Shown here one piece after another: positions 22,491 through 34,914 of a stretch of DNA of 64,000 bases; position 1 is the first letter of the stretch, and every line of letters starts with the position of its first letter. The DNA comes from Ciborinia camelliae (taxonomy: Eukaryota; Ascomycota; Leotiomycetes; Helotiales; Sclerotiniaceae), in the NCBI GenBank assembly GCA_025890175.1, contig JANPYM010000012.1:1037388-1101387 (forward strand). The letters are read 5' to 3'. The notes under the pieces are model-generated. The model saw only the letters and a program-made list of their open reading frames with translations, did no database searches and was not told where the DNA came from. Made by a program: the position numbers and the translations under genes.

Positions 22491-23573
22491 CGAAGGGGGG
22501 GATAAAGACTCTGATTATCGAAACAATTGGCTCTGGCAACTGTTTGACCTCACTACCGGTTGTTGGATCAGCAAGTTCGAGTTTCATACTGATTGGAGCC
22601 AAGGCCAGTGGCTAAACAATAATAATAGTACGCCAATCAATATATATATATATATACATTGAAAGGAAGCCATTGTCGGTGAAATGCAATAGAGGAACAA
22701 AGAATATCTCGGGTTTGAACCCTGATTACTTGGATGTACCACAATCCCATAAATAGAGGCATACAAATACCCCCAAACCCCTCTCACAAACAAACTGGTG
22801 ATAACTAATCCAAAAAGAGAATGTATCCGGAAACAATCCTCGTGAGATGACTTCTAGAACATAGAGACTCGAAAACGTGTATGTGAGCTGAGCTAGACCC
22901 AACGTATCTGAATCATTCCGACTAAATATTTACTTCAGAAGAAAGAAACTTCTCATAATAAAGAAAGAACCAAGAGGCACACAAGAGAATCAACGAGGGA
23001 CATGGATCATTAAAAATATGAGTCAAAGAATGAGAATCAAACCTTTTCCATTCCCCTTTTGTCATTGGCCCTGGAATTATGTATTTCACATACTCGTACC
23101 TGGACTCAAAATCAGGAGCCTTGGGAATCACTTATATCTGGCAAATCCCAACAGACACCTTCAGTGCTCTTTTTTCAATGTGCCAGAGGGCTGGCTTCTG
23201 CATTTGTGTTGATGTTTGTTGAATAAATGTAGATTGTTAGGCATAATAACCATCATTTATTAGGTAGGAGGAGGTTAGTGTGTATAGTGGTGGTTGAGAT
23301 GCGGCCACCCTAATTTAGGTTCGACAATCCTTGGGTGCGAGGCGATGAGAACCTTTTGCCGAAAATTCCTTACATTTGCGGCAAAGCTGTAGGATCAGAA
23401 AACTGAAAAGCTCGACAGATTTAAGGAGGCTGAGTCTCCATCAAAAGAAAGCCTTAAAAATAATGTATCGTCCCTGGGGCGTTGAGAGTTCCACCACCTT
23501 GACTAAAAATTATACAATTGAAAATAAAAAAAATGAATTAGAACCAAACATATGGCAAAAACTGCCTTAATAC
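22491..23573. other. Intergenic spacer
   Basis: No gene supported. It contains a short (TA)n run near 22640-22655 and the 3' flank of the LCP5 homologue. Confidence 0.5.
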
Positions 23574-24689
23574 CTACTTTCTACCCGTACCCCGATCCTT
23601 TCTGCCACCATCCAACATCTTCAATCTCTTTTGAAAGCCTTCGCCAACTTGCATACCGCTTCCTCTAGGACCATCCTCGACAGCTCTCTTTCTACTCTTC
23701 TCTAGAACATCCTTCATCGCACCGCCGCTACCGCTCTTTCTTTTCGTCAATCTCTCAATCCTATCAATACCCTCACCCAAACCCCTCCATTCCTCACCAC
23801 CATATCCAGCATCTTGTCTTCCACCGGCCTTGTTTTTCTTCGACCGATCCTTCTTGCTCTCCTTCGGTAATCTGGTATAATTTCTCTCTTCGTATTCTCT
23901 CCTCTCATCGTCCTCCTTCTTTTCCTTGTCGCTCTTCGATCTTCTACCACCAGCTATGATATTCGAACCGATGCTGGCCTCTGCAATTGGAGCAGCAGAT
24001 AATTCCGTATTGACGAATTCTTCCAAAGTCGCAGACTTGTTCGCTTTCTTGTCTTTCTTTTCGCGACGTTCGGTGGTAGGCATAGCAGTTGCAGTGATGC
24101 GAGGAGGTTTGTAAACACCATCTGAGGAATGCTTTGAATCGTCTTCGGGGGCACCAGCAGGTTTGAGGAAAGATGTAGGATTGGGTCGATATTGGAGGTC
24201 GTCAATCTCAGTGGTTTCAAGAGATACTCCGTTTTCATCCCCATCACTATCGTCCCCAGAGTCTGAATCATCCTCATCACTTGGCACACCTTGTTTATTC
24301 CCGACAGCTTTTGGTGTGGGGGCAAGAGCTCGAAGTGCGTCGTCAGATGCTCGGAGTACTTTGTCAATTTGGTACTTCAAACGGCCTTCCAATGGCCTAA
24401 CACCCTTTTCAAGGTATACTCGTAATTCCACCAACTTCTTCACCACCGCGTTATCCAATTCTTCTTCATCCTCGCCCGATACATTTTCTTTCTGGTTTCT
24501 AATCTTCAGGATTATGATGAAAACCAAGTTTTGAAGGTAGGATAAGAGAAGCTCATTCTTCACGTCTAATAGTGAAATGCCATCTGCAGGAGGATTGACA
24601 ACTGAACTTTCTGGGGCCGATTCAATGGCAGAAGTCAATGATTGAGTAAGAGTAGTTAGTAATGCGGGAAGAGAAGTTTCGACAGCCAT
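23574..24689 (-). CDS. LCP5: Lcp5 / neuroguidin family, U3 snoRNP-associated (Sas10/Utp3/C1D domain)
   Basis: A single exon of 371 codons on minus. The N-terminal 150 residues hold the Sas10/Utp3/C1D-type helical domain: SLLDVKNELLLSYLQNLVF, then a Val-Lys-rich helix, RVYLEKGVRPLEGRLKYQID and KVLRASDD. An acidic SDEDDSDSGDDSDGDE stretch follows, then a YRPNP motif and a basic, Arg/Lys-rich tail ending in FQKRLKMLDGGRK, as in Lcp5/NGDN. In yeast Lcp5 associates with the U3 snoRNP and is needed for early cleavages of pre-18S rRNA in the nucleolus. The start is taken at 24689 (MAVETSLPALL). An in-frame ATG further upstream at 24893 would add 68 residues unlike any family member and probably lies in the 5' UTR. 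It is transcribed away from the TM9 gene. Confidence 0.9.
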   Translation of the reverse strand: MAVETSLPALLTTLTQSLTSAIESAPESSVVNPPADGISLLDVKNELLLSYLQNLVFIIILKIRNQKENVSGEDEEELDNAVVKKLVELRVYLEKGVRPLEGRLKYQIDKVLRASDDALRALAPTPKAVGNKQGVPSDEDDSDSGDDSDGDENGVSLETTEIDDLQYRPNPTSFLKPAGAPEDDSKHSSDGVYKPPRITATAMPTTERREKKDKKANKSATLEEFVNTELSAAPIAEASIGSNIIAGGRRSKSDKEKKEDDERREYEERNYTRLPKESKKDRSKKNKAGGRQDAGYGGEEWRGLGEGIDRIERLTKRKSGSGGAMKDVLEKSRKRAVEDGPRGSGMQVGEGFQKRLKMLDGGRKDRGTGRK

Positions 24690-25177
24690 AATGTCGTCGT
24701 CGACGGTTGTCAACTGAGTGAAATGAATGTATGATTTATGAAGGAATTTATGGACCAGAAGATTTCTATTGTATCGATAAGAAAAATAAATGTCTTGCAA
24801 GGGATAAATTTCTTTTGCGCCGGCGAAATGATAATCCGCACCGAGGTGGCAAGGCCAGATTAGTCGGAAAGGTGCAGCAGGTGTCCAGCCCAAGCTTCAA
24901 GTGCCCTTACCAACAACATTGAGCAGTTCATCAAGCAGTTGATTTGTTTTAATTACCATCTTCGAGCCATTGTCTTGAAGTTGACCTCAAATTCTCAAAT
25001 TCTTAAGTTTCTATTCATATGAGAGAAGTTAACTCTTCATTTGGTTGTGGCATTTCATGCTAAATTAAGCATAAGAGTTCGTAAGATCTCCTTTCAAGAA
25101 ATTGTTTCCCGCGAATACCTAAATCCTACTCTTGAATAGTGTCAAACTCACACATCGCCAGATAAATCCTCTTCATC
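24690..25177. promoter_or_regulatory. Divergent promoter region between LCP5 and TM9 gene
   Basis: A 488-bp spacer separating two head-to-head housekeeping genes; it must contain both promoters and 5' UTRs. CT-rich stretches occur near both starts. No specific factor site is claimed. Confidence 0.55.
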
Positions 25178-27161
25178 ATGCGTTTAAAAGATCTTACGCC
25201 ATCCGCGGCTCTCTTTGCGACTCTCCTCGTTGCTCCAGAGCTGTCTTCCGCATTCTATCTTCCTGGTGTTGCGCCAACATCATACTCACCTGGTGCCAAA
25301 GTTCCCTTATACGTGAATCGACTTACCCCAGTTGGTTCTTATGAAGATGGCCAATTAAGATCAGTTGTATCTTTCGATTATTATCATCCCGCCTTCCATT
25401 TCTGTAGACCAGATCCAAAACCCGAATATGTCTCGGAAAGTTTAGGCAGTATCCTTTTCGGTGATCGCATAATGACCTCGCCTTTCAACCTGAAGATGGG
25501 AGTCAATGAGACATGTACACAACTTTGCGAAGAGAAGAAGTTTGATCAAAGCTCGGCACACTTTGTGAATAGGAGGATACAACAAGGGTTTGCGCTGAAC
25601 TGGTTGGTGGATGGCCTACCAGCAGGTCAATTGATCGAGGATGAAATCACACAAACGAGATTCTATAGTCAAGGATTTGCTTTGGGGAGTAGCGATCAGA
25701 GGGATATGCATTTGAACAATCACTACGATATTTTCATCGACTACCATGAGGTTTCCGCCGGTCAAATGAGGGTTGTTGGTGTTATTGTTCAACCTTCATC
25801 CAGGACTTTGAACAAGAATGCAGGCGATTCAGAGTGCGGTGCAGGTGGACCAAAAGTTGTGCTTTCCGAGTCTGGCGAGACAGCTGTCACATATTCATAT
25901 AGTGTCTGGTGGCAACCATCAACAACAGCTTGGGCTACCAGATGGGACAAATACCTTCATGTTTTCGATCCCAAGATTCATTGGTTCTCTCTAATTAACT
26001 CGGCTGTCATAGTGGTCTTCCTCGTCATCACAGTCCTTTCAATCCTCATGCGAACTTTGAGAAAGGACATTCAAAGATACAACAGACTCGATTCAATCAA
26101 CCTTGATGATTTGTCAGGAACATCTGCTGTAGTCGAAGACGGTGTTCAAGAGGATTCAGGATGGAAACTGGTGCATGGAGATGTATTCCGTACACCAGGA
26201 CGCCCATTGATTTTGAGTATCTTCCTGGGAAATGGAGCACAGTTATTTGTCATGACGGGCTTTACCATCGCTTTCGCACTTTTGGGTTTCCTTTCGCCAT
26301 CCAATCGTGGATCTCTTGGTACTATTATGATTCTCCTATACACTGTCCTTGGCTTTATCGGTGGATATACCTCAGCCCGCGTATACAAGTCTTTTGGTGG
26401 TGAACAATGGAAGCTCAACATAGCTTTAACACCAACTATCGTCCCAGGTATCGTATTCAGCACATTTTTCCTCCTCAACCTATTTCTCTGGGCCAAAGAA
26501 TCATCTGGAGCAGTGCCATTCACAACCATGCTCGTCATTGTCTCTATATGGTTCTTTTTCTCCTTGCCTCTATCATTTGCCGGAAGTTGGGTCGGGTTTC
26601 GCCAACCACCTATCGCGGCCCCGGTCCGCACCAATCAAATTCCACGTCAAATTCCTCCTTCCACGTCCTATATGCGCCCCATTCCCTCGATGCTTCTCGT
26701 AGGGATCCTGCCGTTTGGTGCTATCTTTGTTGAACTTTACTTCATCATGTCATCTATCTGGTTCTCCAAGGTTTACTACATGTTCGGCTTCCTGTTTTTG
26801 TGCTACGGCCTCATGATAATCACCTGCGCCGCCGTCACTGTTCTCATGATATATTTCTTGTTATGTAGCGAGAATTATCATTGGCATTGGAGAGCATTCA
26901 TGACGGCTGGTGCAAGTGCCGGATATGTGTTTGCGAACGCCATGATTTACTGGGTCACGAAGTTGCAACTCGGTGGCCTAGCTGGGAGTGTACTTTACAT
27001 CGGGTACAGTGCACTCATCTCGTTTTTGTTTTTTATTCTTACCGGTAAGTCGTATCTATCTGATGTCTAATTTGATACTAATGACCTGTCAAGGTTCAAT
27101 CGGATATTTCGCTTGTTGGGCTTTTGTGCAGAAGATCTATGGATCTATCAAAATCGATTAA
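25178..27161 (+). CDS. TM9 superfamily (EMP70, nonaspanin) protein
   Basis: Two exons, 25178-27044 and 27094-27161, joined over a 49-nt intron with a TACTAAT branch site, about 644 residues. A signal peptide ends near ELSSA, followed by FYLPGVAPTSY, the usual start of mature EMP70 proteins. The lumenal domain carries SLGSILFGDRI and C-x3-C pairs, then nine membrane helices starting at INSAVIVVFLVITVLSILMR, with GRP and SFAGSWVGFR motifs. The second exon is essential: it supplies the family C-terminus GSIGYFACWAFVQKIYGSIK ending in KID, a COPI-binding Golgi retention signal. TM9 proteins sit in the Golgi/endosomes and help sort membrane cargo; yeast members affect adhesion and metal homeostasis. 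Without the splice the protein would end in an unrelated SYLSDV. Confidence 0.93.
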
Positions 27162-28941
27162 GGTTTGACTTGGTTGAGTTAACCGGCCTCACTCTCCGTC
27201 AATGAATGAATGGTGTATTCAAGGGGGTGAACTTGGGGATAGATGGGAAGGCATCGAGAAGGAAGGCACTCCGCCTTTGTACTATAACGCTGAATTTTTA
27301 GGTTCTTCGCAAGCATCTTCGATTCAATTAGTTCGATGCGATGTTAAAATTATTTATAGGGATGGAATGGAGACAGATATGTGGGGTGCAACGGCGTTTG
27401 ATCAGGGGTGGCATGTATTGATATGCAGTGAAAATAAATTCTTACTTTTACTAGACCATGTGTTAGTAGCGTTTTGGAAATGTCAGGTTGCCATATAGAA
27501 AGTCGGATCAAGTAATGATTATGGTATCACCATTTGTCTAGGGAGCCGAGCCCTGCTCATCCGTTGGTGAAGATACAACTGTTTTGTATCATTAGTACTT
27601 TGTAGGTGTACGTGTTCCATAGATGCCGCTGTCCCCAAAAGTATATGACCAATGACATATATCCAGAACTTCTATATGATATATACATAATGCTAGAAAG
27701 CTTTTTGGTCTTATCCCACAGCTTGTGAATTATAATTAAACTTCATTCTCTACAAACTCTCGTAAATGATGAAAGTGTAATATGGACTGGCAGCTTCGTC
27801 TTTCCTCTTAGTCGTACGCGAAAAGCTAGTTACCTCTGCCACGAAGAAGCATTTGATTGATGACAATCACGATTCAACAGCTAGTCCGATGATGATGATT
27901 GCTAAAAATTATGCTAATCCGATATCTCTCTTGGGAGAGGAAATGAGGATTTTGAAATCTCCGGCTGTAGCATCCGTATCAATTGGTAGGCGGAAAGTCG
28001 AGGGAGGGAATATGTGAACACTGTTGGCTTTTTTATTGCATGCTTGAAGTTTGGAGCGTTATATGGTAAAACAATTATCCTACTTTGTAGAGGGGAGAAG
28101 GGTGGTTATCCGCCAGATTTTACTCCGGGTTACCCGGGTATACTCTACCCTTTGCCCAACTCTGCTTCAATGTATCGTACATGAGTCAAAGTCGATAAAG
28201 ATATTTAGCTTGAGGGCTAAGAGAACAGTAAACGCCACCTGTAGAGAATGTGAGTCCATAAACGGTTAATAAATGATTGAATATAAGAGGAATTACTCTG
28301 GGGTGGAATTAAATCAGAGTTGATCAAATTCTAGCTTGCCCCAATCCAATAAAATTCGATTGTTAAAGAAATAAACTACCTAGCCAGCTACACCGTTAAA
28401 GTCCCATACGCACCTTTTAGATACAGACACTTTCAAGTGGTAAAGGAGATAGCTAGTTTACTGACCCTCTAAAGACCTCTAACATCAAACGATGTGTATT
28501 GCTCACTCCACTTTGAGAATAGTACAAACATGCTACTGACGGTAGTCCCAACATGCTACTGACGTTAGTCCCAACCTTCTTTCATAATCACCCATTTCAT
28601 TGGACGGAAATGACTTCGTTCGAGTATACTATCAAAACTAGTGCAGTACCGTTTCATGAATGCAGGCAAGCTATGTAAAATCTCACGATTCGTCATCGTC
28701 ATGACTTGAAATTTCTCTAGTTCAGAACTACTGAAAATCTATAAAGGCACGCGATTATTCTCGCACAGAGAGAGATAGAGAATTTCTTCCATCAAACGTT
28801 TACATCTGAACATCAAAATTCAACCACAAATTCCAAAATTTGAGATTTACCTCACAAGCCAAACAAACACTCAACCAACTCTCAACTCAGATTCTCAGCC
28901 CCCCCCCCAAAAGAAAACCCAAGACAGAATCTCCTGTCACC
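27162..28941. other. Intergenic spacer
   Basis: No gene supported. It contains a 23-bp direct duplication (28528-28573) and a CCGGGTTACCC...TACCCTTTGCCCA segment (28123-28165) that resembles one at 15931-15960. Confidence 0.5.
28528..28573. repeat. 23-bp tandem duplication
   Basis: Two adjacent copies of ACATGCTACTGACGGTAGTC plus three bases, differing by one base (GACGG versus GACGT). Confidence 0.85.
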
Positions 28942-29310
28942 ATGCCTAGACTCAAGGGATTCAGTATGATTGTGATCGGTGATTTAGAAGGGATTTTTAA
29001 GCTACCACCCAGCGAGCCAATGACGAATAAAGAAGAAGCCCGCGCTTTCAAAAAGTATCTCTCGTTCGTATCGGATGGATGTCGAGAGCCCACCAAGATC
29101 ACAGCAAAGACTCAAGTACAAGCCAGATGGTCAAACGCGGAGTGTAAAGTTTGGATATATCAGGCCATATACGAGAAGCTCGGCAGGACTCCCTGGGAGG
29201 CTTTCAGCGTGGCAATGACCTGGGAAGAAACGGGATACTGTTTGGAGTGGATGGCAAGTTCAGGAGAGTGGGAGCGTTCTACGTCCCTAATGCTGGAACT
29301 GCTATTCTAG
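28942..29310 (+). CDS. Hypothetical protein, 122 residues
   Basis: An intact frame from an ATG in good context (CACCATGCC) to TAG, 122 residues. It is rich in Trp, Glu and Lys (KVWIYQAIYEKLG, PWEAFSVAMTWEE), with no signal peptide or membrane helix. The balanced composition, single start and CT-rich leader favour a real gene. No domain recognised; a spliced 3' continuation past 29310 cannot be excluded. It lies 600 bp upstream of MED4 on the same strand. Confidence 0.5.
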   Translation: MPRLKGFSMIVIGDLEGIFKLPPSEPMTNKEEARAFKKYLSFVSDGCREPTKITAKTQVQARWSNAECKVWIYQAIYEKLGRTPWEAFSVAMTWEETGYCLEWMASSGEWERSTSLMLELLF

Positions 29311-29907
29311 GAGGTTCTAGGAGATTCTTTTTTTTCGTCGGGCGAATAGGGTTTAGGGTTCAATGTACAGTAATACTGTTGGACTGTTGGTATCGCCATG
29401 GGTGGTCAAGACGGATTATCGTATATGTTATTCGGCTTGTTTTTTTCTAAACGATCTATGCTATGCTACAGATTGTACCTATGTATGCCTTCAATATGAA
29501 CCATATCAACACCTAGGCATCTAAACAGATAACCTTGGAAAGATTTGGAGAGTCAGAGAGTTGTCATCGCCTTTTATGGTCACGTGTATATATCCCTGTA
29601 ATTTGGGTGGATTGATTTGCGCTTATTTTTTTTCGTCCTTTAAATACATACTTTTACTTTATTCACACAATGAAGTTTCGACCTTCGTGAGAATTTCATT
29701 ATTCTTCTTTTTCATCGACTTTTTTTTTTTTCAACATCCAAATTCACTTGAGGAAATTTCATATACCATACCTACCTACCTACCTAGGTATCTACCTAGT
29801 TTTCAACACTTCGATTTCCTACATTTAGGGTATCGATACTAGAACAACATGTCCTAAAACGCGTCAAGCTTCCTTTCACCTCCCTTCCTCCGAAACAATC
29901 AATCAAA
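29311..29907. other. Intergenic spacer, MED4 promoter side
   Basis: No gene supported. It contains CTACC repeats (29768-29795) with a CCTAGGTA palindrome and pyrimidine-rich stretches typical of fungal promoters just before the MED4 start. Confidence 0.5.
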
Positions 29908-30918
29908 ATGGACAAAGTAATTGATGCTAGATTTGATGGGGTGGAAAAAGCTCTCGTCAACCTCATAGCTTCAATTTCCAAGTATAGCCCCATTCCCGCT
30001 CTGGCTCAAGATCTCGTTCTCGCTGATCAGGAGCTCAATGATGGTCTATCACTTCGTACGTTTCCCCTACCTCACATAGCATCACATAGTCCTGAGACCT
30101 CTCATTCCCTTGCCATTTATTAATACAATGTTGTTACAGTAAACAAACATCAACAAAACACCCACACACTCACTACCCTACATGCCACTTCCGCAGCCCT
30201 CGATACTCAAATTCGCGAGTTTCTCATCCTCCTCACCAGCACACGGAGCGAACTTCTCAACACCCAATCGTCCGAATATCCAGAAAAGAAGAACACCGTA
30301 GAGTACGAAGAACTTCTCAGCTACGCGCGAAGAATTTCCAAATTCACAGTCCCGCCCGAGGCTCGAATCTCTAAACAAGAAGAGTCGTCGCCAAAGCAAG
30401 ACGGCGTTGGGACAAATGGAACTACTACACCCAGTGTCACTGTCTCGGGTAACGGTGCGAATGGGAATGCTATGGACATTGATATTCCTTCTGCCGCTTT
30501 TAATAGGGCAAATTCGCTAGCTGCCAATCAAGAACCGCCGTCACAACAGCCTTCTCAAACACAGATTGCCCTTGATGACGAGACTAGGCGCATTCTTACG
30601 GCGGGATTTGAGGACCGGCCATTCATTCCGTGGGCTACCGAAGACGATATTAAGATGGGCGCCTTAGCAAGTATACAATCACTAGTTGATAGTGGGATCG
30701 ATCCTGAAGGATGGGATCCCGAGCTTGAGGAACAAAAGAAGAGGGAGAAAGCCGAAGAGTTAGAGAGAGAAGAAGAGGCAGAAAGACAGAAAGAAGAGGA
30801 GAGGAGAAGGTTGGAGATGGAGAGAAGGAATCATGCTATGAGCGGTGCCCATGGTGACACAGGCGCCGAAAGGCCCAAGGTTTTCCAGCTGGATGAGTTT
30901 GATGACGATGATGAATGA
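29908..30918 (+). CDS. MED4: Mediator complex subunit 4
   Basis: Two exons, 29908-30055 and 30140-30918, joined over an 84-nt intron, 308 residues. The N-terminal half is helical, as in Med4 (DARFDGVEKALVNLIASI, then HATSAALDTQIREFLILLTS and YEELLSYARRISKFTVPPEA). The signature PFIPWATEDDIKMGALASIQ follows near residue 215, with a GWDPE segment after it. The C-terminus is a charged Glu/Arg coiled coil ending in an acidic DEFDDDDE. Med4 is a core subunit of the Mediator middle module that bridges activators and RNA polymerase II in the nucleus. The middle Gln/Ser/Thr-rich part is a low-complexity linker. A CTCACT-type leader precedes the start; no alternative in-frame ATG lies upstream. Confidence 0.92.
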
Positions 30919-32318
30919 AGAGTACGATTGTGAGCTATGGTAAGTCCAACATTTTCCTTTACTGCACTTTTATCGACACGAAACTTTATGATGATGGTAT
31001 AAAAATCGATTAGTCTTGAAGACAAAATACATGGTTACAAATTTTACGCATGCGAGCCTCTCTGATTGTTCAGCTACGACCCTCTTATTTCAATTATTCT
31101 CATTTGATTGAACTCAGCTGATAATCTACCTCTATAGGGAACAAGACCAAATAGTTCATTTGCGTCGTAATTACCACGTCTCGACATATTCCTTTTGATG
31201 CAAAGCTTTGCACTACTGTATTACCTACATGAGAATTCTGGTACAGGACAGCTCAGCCATCAATTCTCACCGTTGTGGCTATGGTTCCAACGAAGATCAT
31301 GAATCCATGACACTTAATATACAGTATGTTTACCTTCTTTCACTTCCTTTTCCCCCTTACCCATTTCACCCGACCACCCCGCGATGATTAGACACGAGTT
31401 TCATGCACCACTCATATAGCCTTCGGGTCGTTGATGAGGAACAAACCACTTTTGAGAATGAGCACTTGGATAGCCTGCAATTTTTTTGATATTTACACCT
31501 TTGAAATTACTTGCGCTAACCATTACCATAGAGACCATTGAGTGTTTTGAAAGTGCTTTCCATTCACAGGCTGGAAGATTCAAGAGTCCCTTATCGCAGG
31601 GCGATTCAAAACTTCATTTGAGGGCTGGATATCTGTTTAGATTTATCATCTATGAGGTGTGAAAGAGCTTCTGTCTAGACCAAGGCAGTAAGTATATTTG
31701 CATGAGGTGTACACAGAACGGCCGTGAAATCCCGCATTCATCAATGCAGTTTCACTCGGGCATGGTATAATAATAATAATAATAATCATAATCATAATAG
31801 TCATGATGATCATCGTTTGAGTGGAATAAGGTCTGATTCTAAAGACAATATTCAGTGTGCCAACATGAATGCTAGTGATCCTCTCCATAATATATGCCAT
31901 AACCTTGAACCATCCAATCAAATATTCCCCTGATAACTCCCTAAGCGCTCACAAAAATCGATGTATGCCCGAGTAAACACACTATGGTATTTGGTTTACT
32001 AAAGCTAACTGGTATCATATCCGAGCCACACTTTTTTTGGTACTGTATGTCTACGAAACGTGCAGAACAACTCCCAAGACCATACGCCCACGCCACGCTC
32101 CAAAAAAATGATCATTTCATAAAAAATCAACAAAGTCTATTGATCCATCCATCCATCCATTTATCCATCCATGCTCTGCATTCAAGAGGATCCTCCCATC
32201 CATATTATTTTCATAATCAATTCCAATATCATTTTCCTTCATGCCTTTTTACCTTCCTGTTAGTATGATTCACGACAAACTCCTTATGTGAGTTTGAACC
32301 ACTGCTACTCGCAGGCGT
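30919..32318. other. Intergenic spacer between convergent genes
   Basis: 3' flanks of MED4 (plus) and the histidine-phosphatase gene (minus). It contains an AAT/ATC trinucleotide run (31766-31799) and ATCC repeats (32147-32171). No gene supported. Confidence 0.5.
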
Positions 32319-34419
32319 TCATGCTCTCTCATTAACCGTCCACCTTCTCTTCGGCGCATGGTTCGTCTTATCCAGATCAGCAGCCGGACCCGAACTCGCC
32401 ACCAATCTCGGTGATCCCCACAAGCCCAAGGGTGCAACTTCATCTTGCTCTAGGGCACTTGGTTCTATCCCCTTATTTTTCATCAAGGCTGCCTTGTTTT
32501 CCCCTTCAGCGGTAGACTGCACTGGTGCCTTTGCGTTTGTGCCATCATCTCCAAAATTCAACATCATGCTATCACCATCTGTGTCATCGTTTTCATCGAC
32601 CGATTCTTTCAGTGGCGGAGTAGCACTCCATAATCCAATTGATGATTGCCTCGCCGGTGTATATGTTCGAGGCTGGGAACTTGCTATGCTCGCTGTTCTT
32701 CTGATACTGCCGAGACTGGAGTTTACAGTGGTGGATCGATTTGGGTCGATGGGAAAACGATCGCGGAATGTAGATAAATTCGAGGCAGAAGGATTTCGAG
32801 ATGATCCACTACTGCTTGGGGGTGAGCGGAGATGGTCTGTGTTCGCTAAGAGTTTTAAGTCATATTCGTCTGCTAAAGGCAGACTTGTCGAATTTGTACG
32901 AGAATGCGACTTGGGACTTGTACCAGGTGTCGAATTCGGTGTATTCTCGGAAGTGGGCTTTCTGACCGCCATTGTCAATGATGCCATTCCAACATCCATC
33001 AAGAGGGGTTGGTTGGTCAAGGCTCCAATAAGGGCATTGCATCCAGCGCCATGGGTGACCAGGATAAGAACAAGATCTGTATCTTCTTCATCACTTCCGT
33101 CAATGGAAAATTGTTTCTCAATCTCCGAATTAGCAGGAGTCTTTGTTACTATCTCCCCAGGGTTCTCATTACTGTTGTACCAATTTAGCATGCTGTGCAG
33201 ACCTTTACGGAATCTTTTATGCATGGAGGGCCATTCTTCACCATATTCACCACCATTACCCCAATTTAGAGGCTCACGCATACTATCCCATTGATAATCA
33301 ACATCAACGCATGCATCTCTCGCATGCGTAGCATATCCAGGTGGTATAGGATCGGATGTGGAAATTGCATAACTCGGGACAGGCGGTTGATAGATACCGT
33401 GCTCAGATGTAGGTAAATGGCTATCGGCTTTTGAACTTGGACGACTTCCATTGCTTCCGACACTGCTCAGACTACTTGTTCGATCTCTTCTGGGTAGCGC
33501 ATGGCCTAGACTCGAGACTGATGGGAATTCCTTTCTCTCAGTTGTAACGGGGCTTCCCCATCCACCCGGAAATGGTTGGAATGATGAACCTTGTGCCGAA
33601 AAGTCTCGCGCATGTATCAAGCTATTGTAATCTTCTCTTCGTAATAAATCCGCTTTGGCACCAGCTACCATCATAATAGAACTTGGAGGCGGAGTAATAT
33701 GCTCGAAGTAATCCGGGGCCAGCCATTCACCGAGGAAAGCATCGACACGTATTATTGATTTCCTAATATTGTCCGTTTGTCCAATAATCTTAGAACTTGA
33801 GCTCGGAGTAATAGTTGTAGTCTCCAGGAGTGGGGCCAGTCTGGGCGAGTCTGTTGATAACGAAGGACGAACCCTGGGAGAGGCGTGCAACGACGAACTT
33901 TTGTGATGGGAGTGTGTGGATGAAGAACGTTGAGCATGATATGTGTGACCGGGATTTTGTGCAAGGCCAGCACTTATGGCGACTGAGGTTTGAACACAGC
34001 GCAAAAAGGGCGATGTATGTATAACCACCTTATGCCTTCTCTTCCTGTTGTTGCCCTCCTTCTGTTCCTCACTAGCGACAAACTCATCATCTGTCTCCCG
34101 AGTTCGCAGGATATTCGCTATACGGGTCCCGAGAGCTCTTGATTGCGTCCAGCCACCATATGTAAGAGGCGGATCGTAAGGAGTCGGAGTTGTCAAATAC
34201 CATTGATTATCTGCTTGGTCGAGGCGAGCACCATGCCTATGAAGAAGATTAGATGTCAGTGCCAATAAACCGAGCTCTCACGACTCTGGTATAGAGAATA
34301 GTATTGATCGTTATTTGTTTACTAGAGCAAGAGAGCCAAAACATTGTTACGAATGTGGAAGTTTCGCTCTTGGAGATCTCTTACCTGACAACAATAATAA
34401 CGGCCGGTGGCCAACCCAT
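32319..34419 (-). CDS. Histidine phosphatase (phosphoglycerate mutase-like), TFC7-related
   Basis: Two exons on minus, 34419-34385 and 34236-32319, about 650 residues. The tiny first exon gives MGWPPAVIIVV and splits the codon of the catalytic RHG motif (R12-H13-G14). A 148-nt intron with a CTGAC branch site follows, then GARLDQAD. Other family marks are PLTYGGWTQSRALG, HTSPFLRCVQTS, and the second histidine in VTHGAGCNALIGAL near residue 400. Long Ser/Pro-rich insertions and an unstructured tail of about 220 residues are typical of fungal members. Relatives include yeast Ynl108c and Tfc7, a TFIIIC subunit; whether this one acts on a phosphoester or in transcription is unresolved. Taken alone, the 34265 start would miss the RHG arginine context, which is why the spliced start is preferred. 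Confidence 0.85.
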
Positions 34420-34914
34420 TGTTATTTGTGAAGGTGTCGTCAACAACAAAACATATAGCCAATAATACAAATAGCTCGTTGAGGATTGAGGATTGCAAAC
34501 AACAACTAGTAAGAATTTTGATAAGTAAGCCGTCGGCGTAGTGCAAGATGGGTAGGTAGGTAATTTGAGAAATCGCGGGACGGGTGGGGCAATCAAAATT
34601 TAGGAACCAGCAGGTCGGGTGGGTGGAACCACGCAAGAATGAAAGCATGTGATAGTTTGTGGCCTTAGAAAGGTGAGGCATCAACTTTCCAAGTGTCTCC
34701 CGGTCGATCTCATACACGATTGGTAAGCTCCCGCTACGCATTGCGCCCTTCCATTACATTTATTCCATCCATATGAGATGAGTTCAGGGAGACATCAAGG
34801 GACAAAATAAGACTGAATGATAGTCCTACATTGAAAGAGGATACCTTCATTCTTCTCACATCTTTCTGACAATTCAACTTATACATCTCCGTATCGGAAT
34901 ATACACATTCAATC
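34420..34914. promoter_or_regulatory. Divergent promoter region between phosphatase-like gene and GPI8
   Basis: A 495-bp spacer between two head-to-head genes. No distinct regulatory site is claimed; a GGTAGGTAGGTAA run lies at 34550-34562. Confidence 0.5.

Noticed and set aside
22690..22780. Possible tRNA on minus because of a GGGTTCAAACCC-like T arm
   Set aside because: No acceptor stem pairs with the bases after the T arm, and no proper D or anticodon arm could be drawn.
24690..24893. N-terminal extension of the LCP5 homologue to an upstream ATG
   Set aside because: The extra 68 residues look like untranslated leader; the family start pattern fits the ATG at 24689.
26146..26634. 162-codon minus-strand frame inside the TM9 gene
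   Set aside because: Antisense shadow of conserved membrane helices; no independent start context or family.
32494..33294. 266-codon plus-strand frame inside the histidine phosphatase gene
   Set aside because: Antisense shadow of its Ser-rich insertions; composition fits the minus-strand coding frame.
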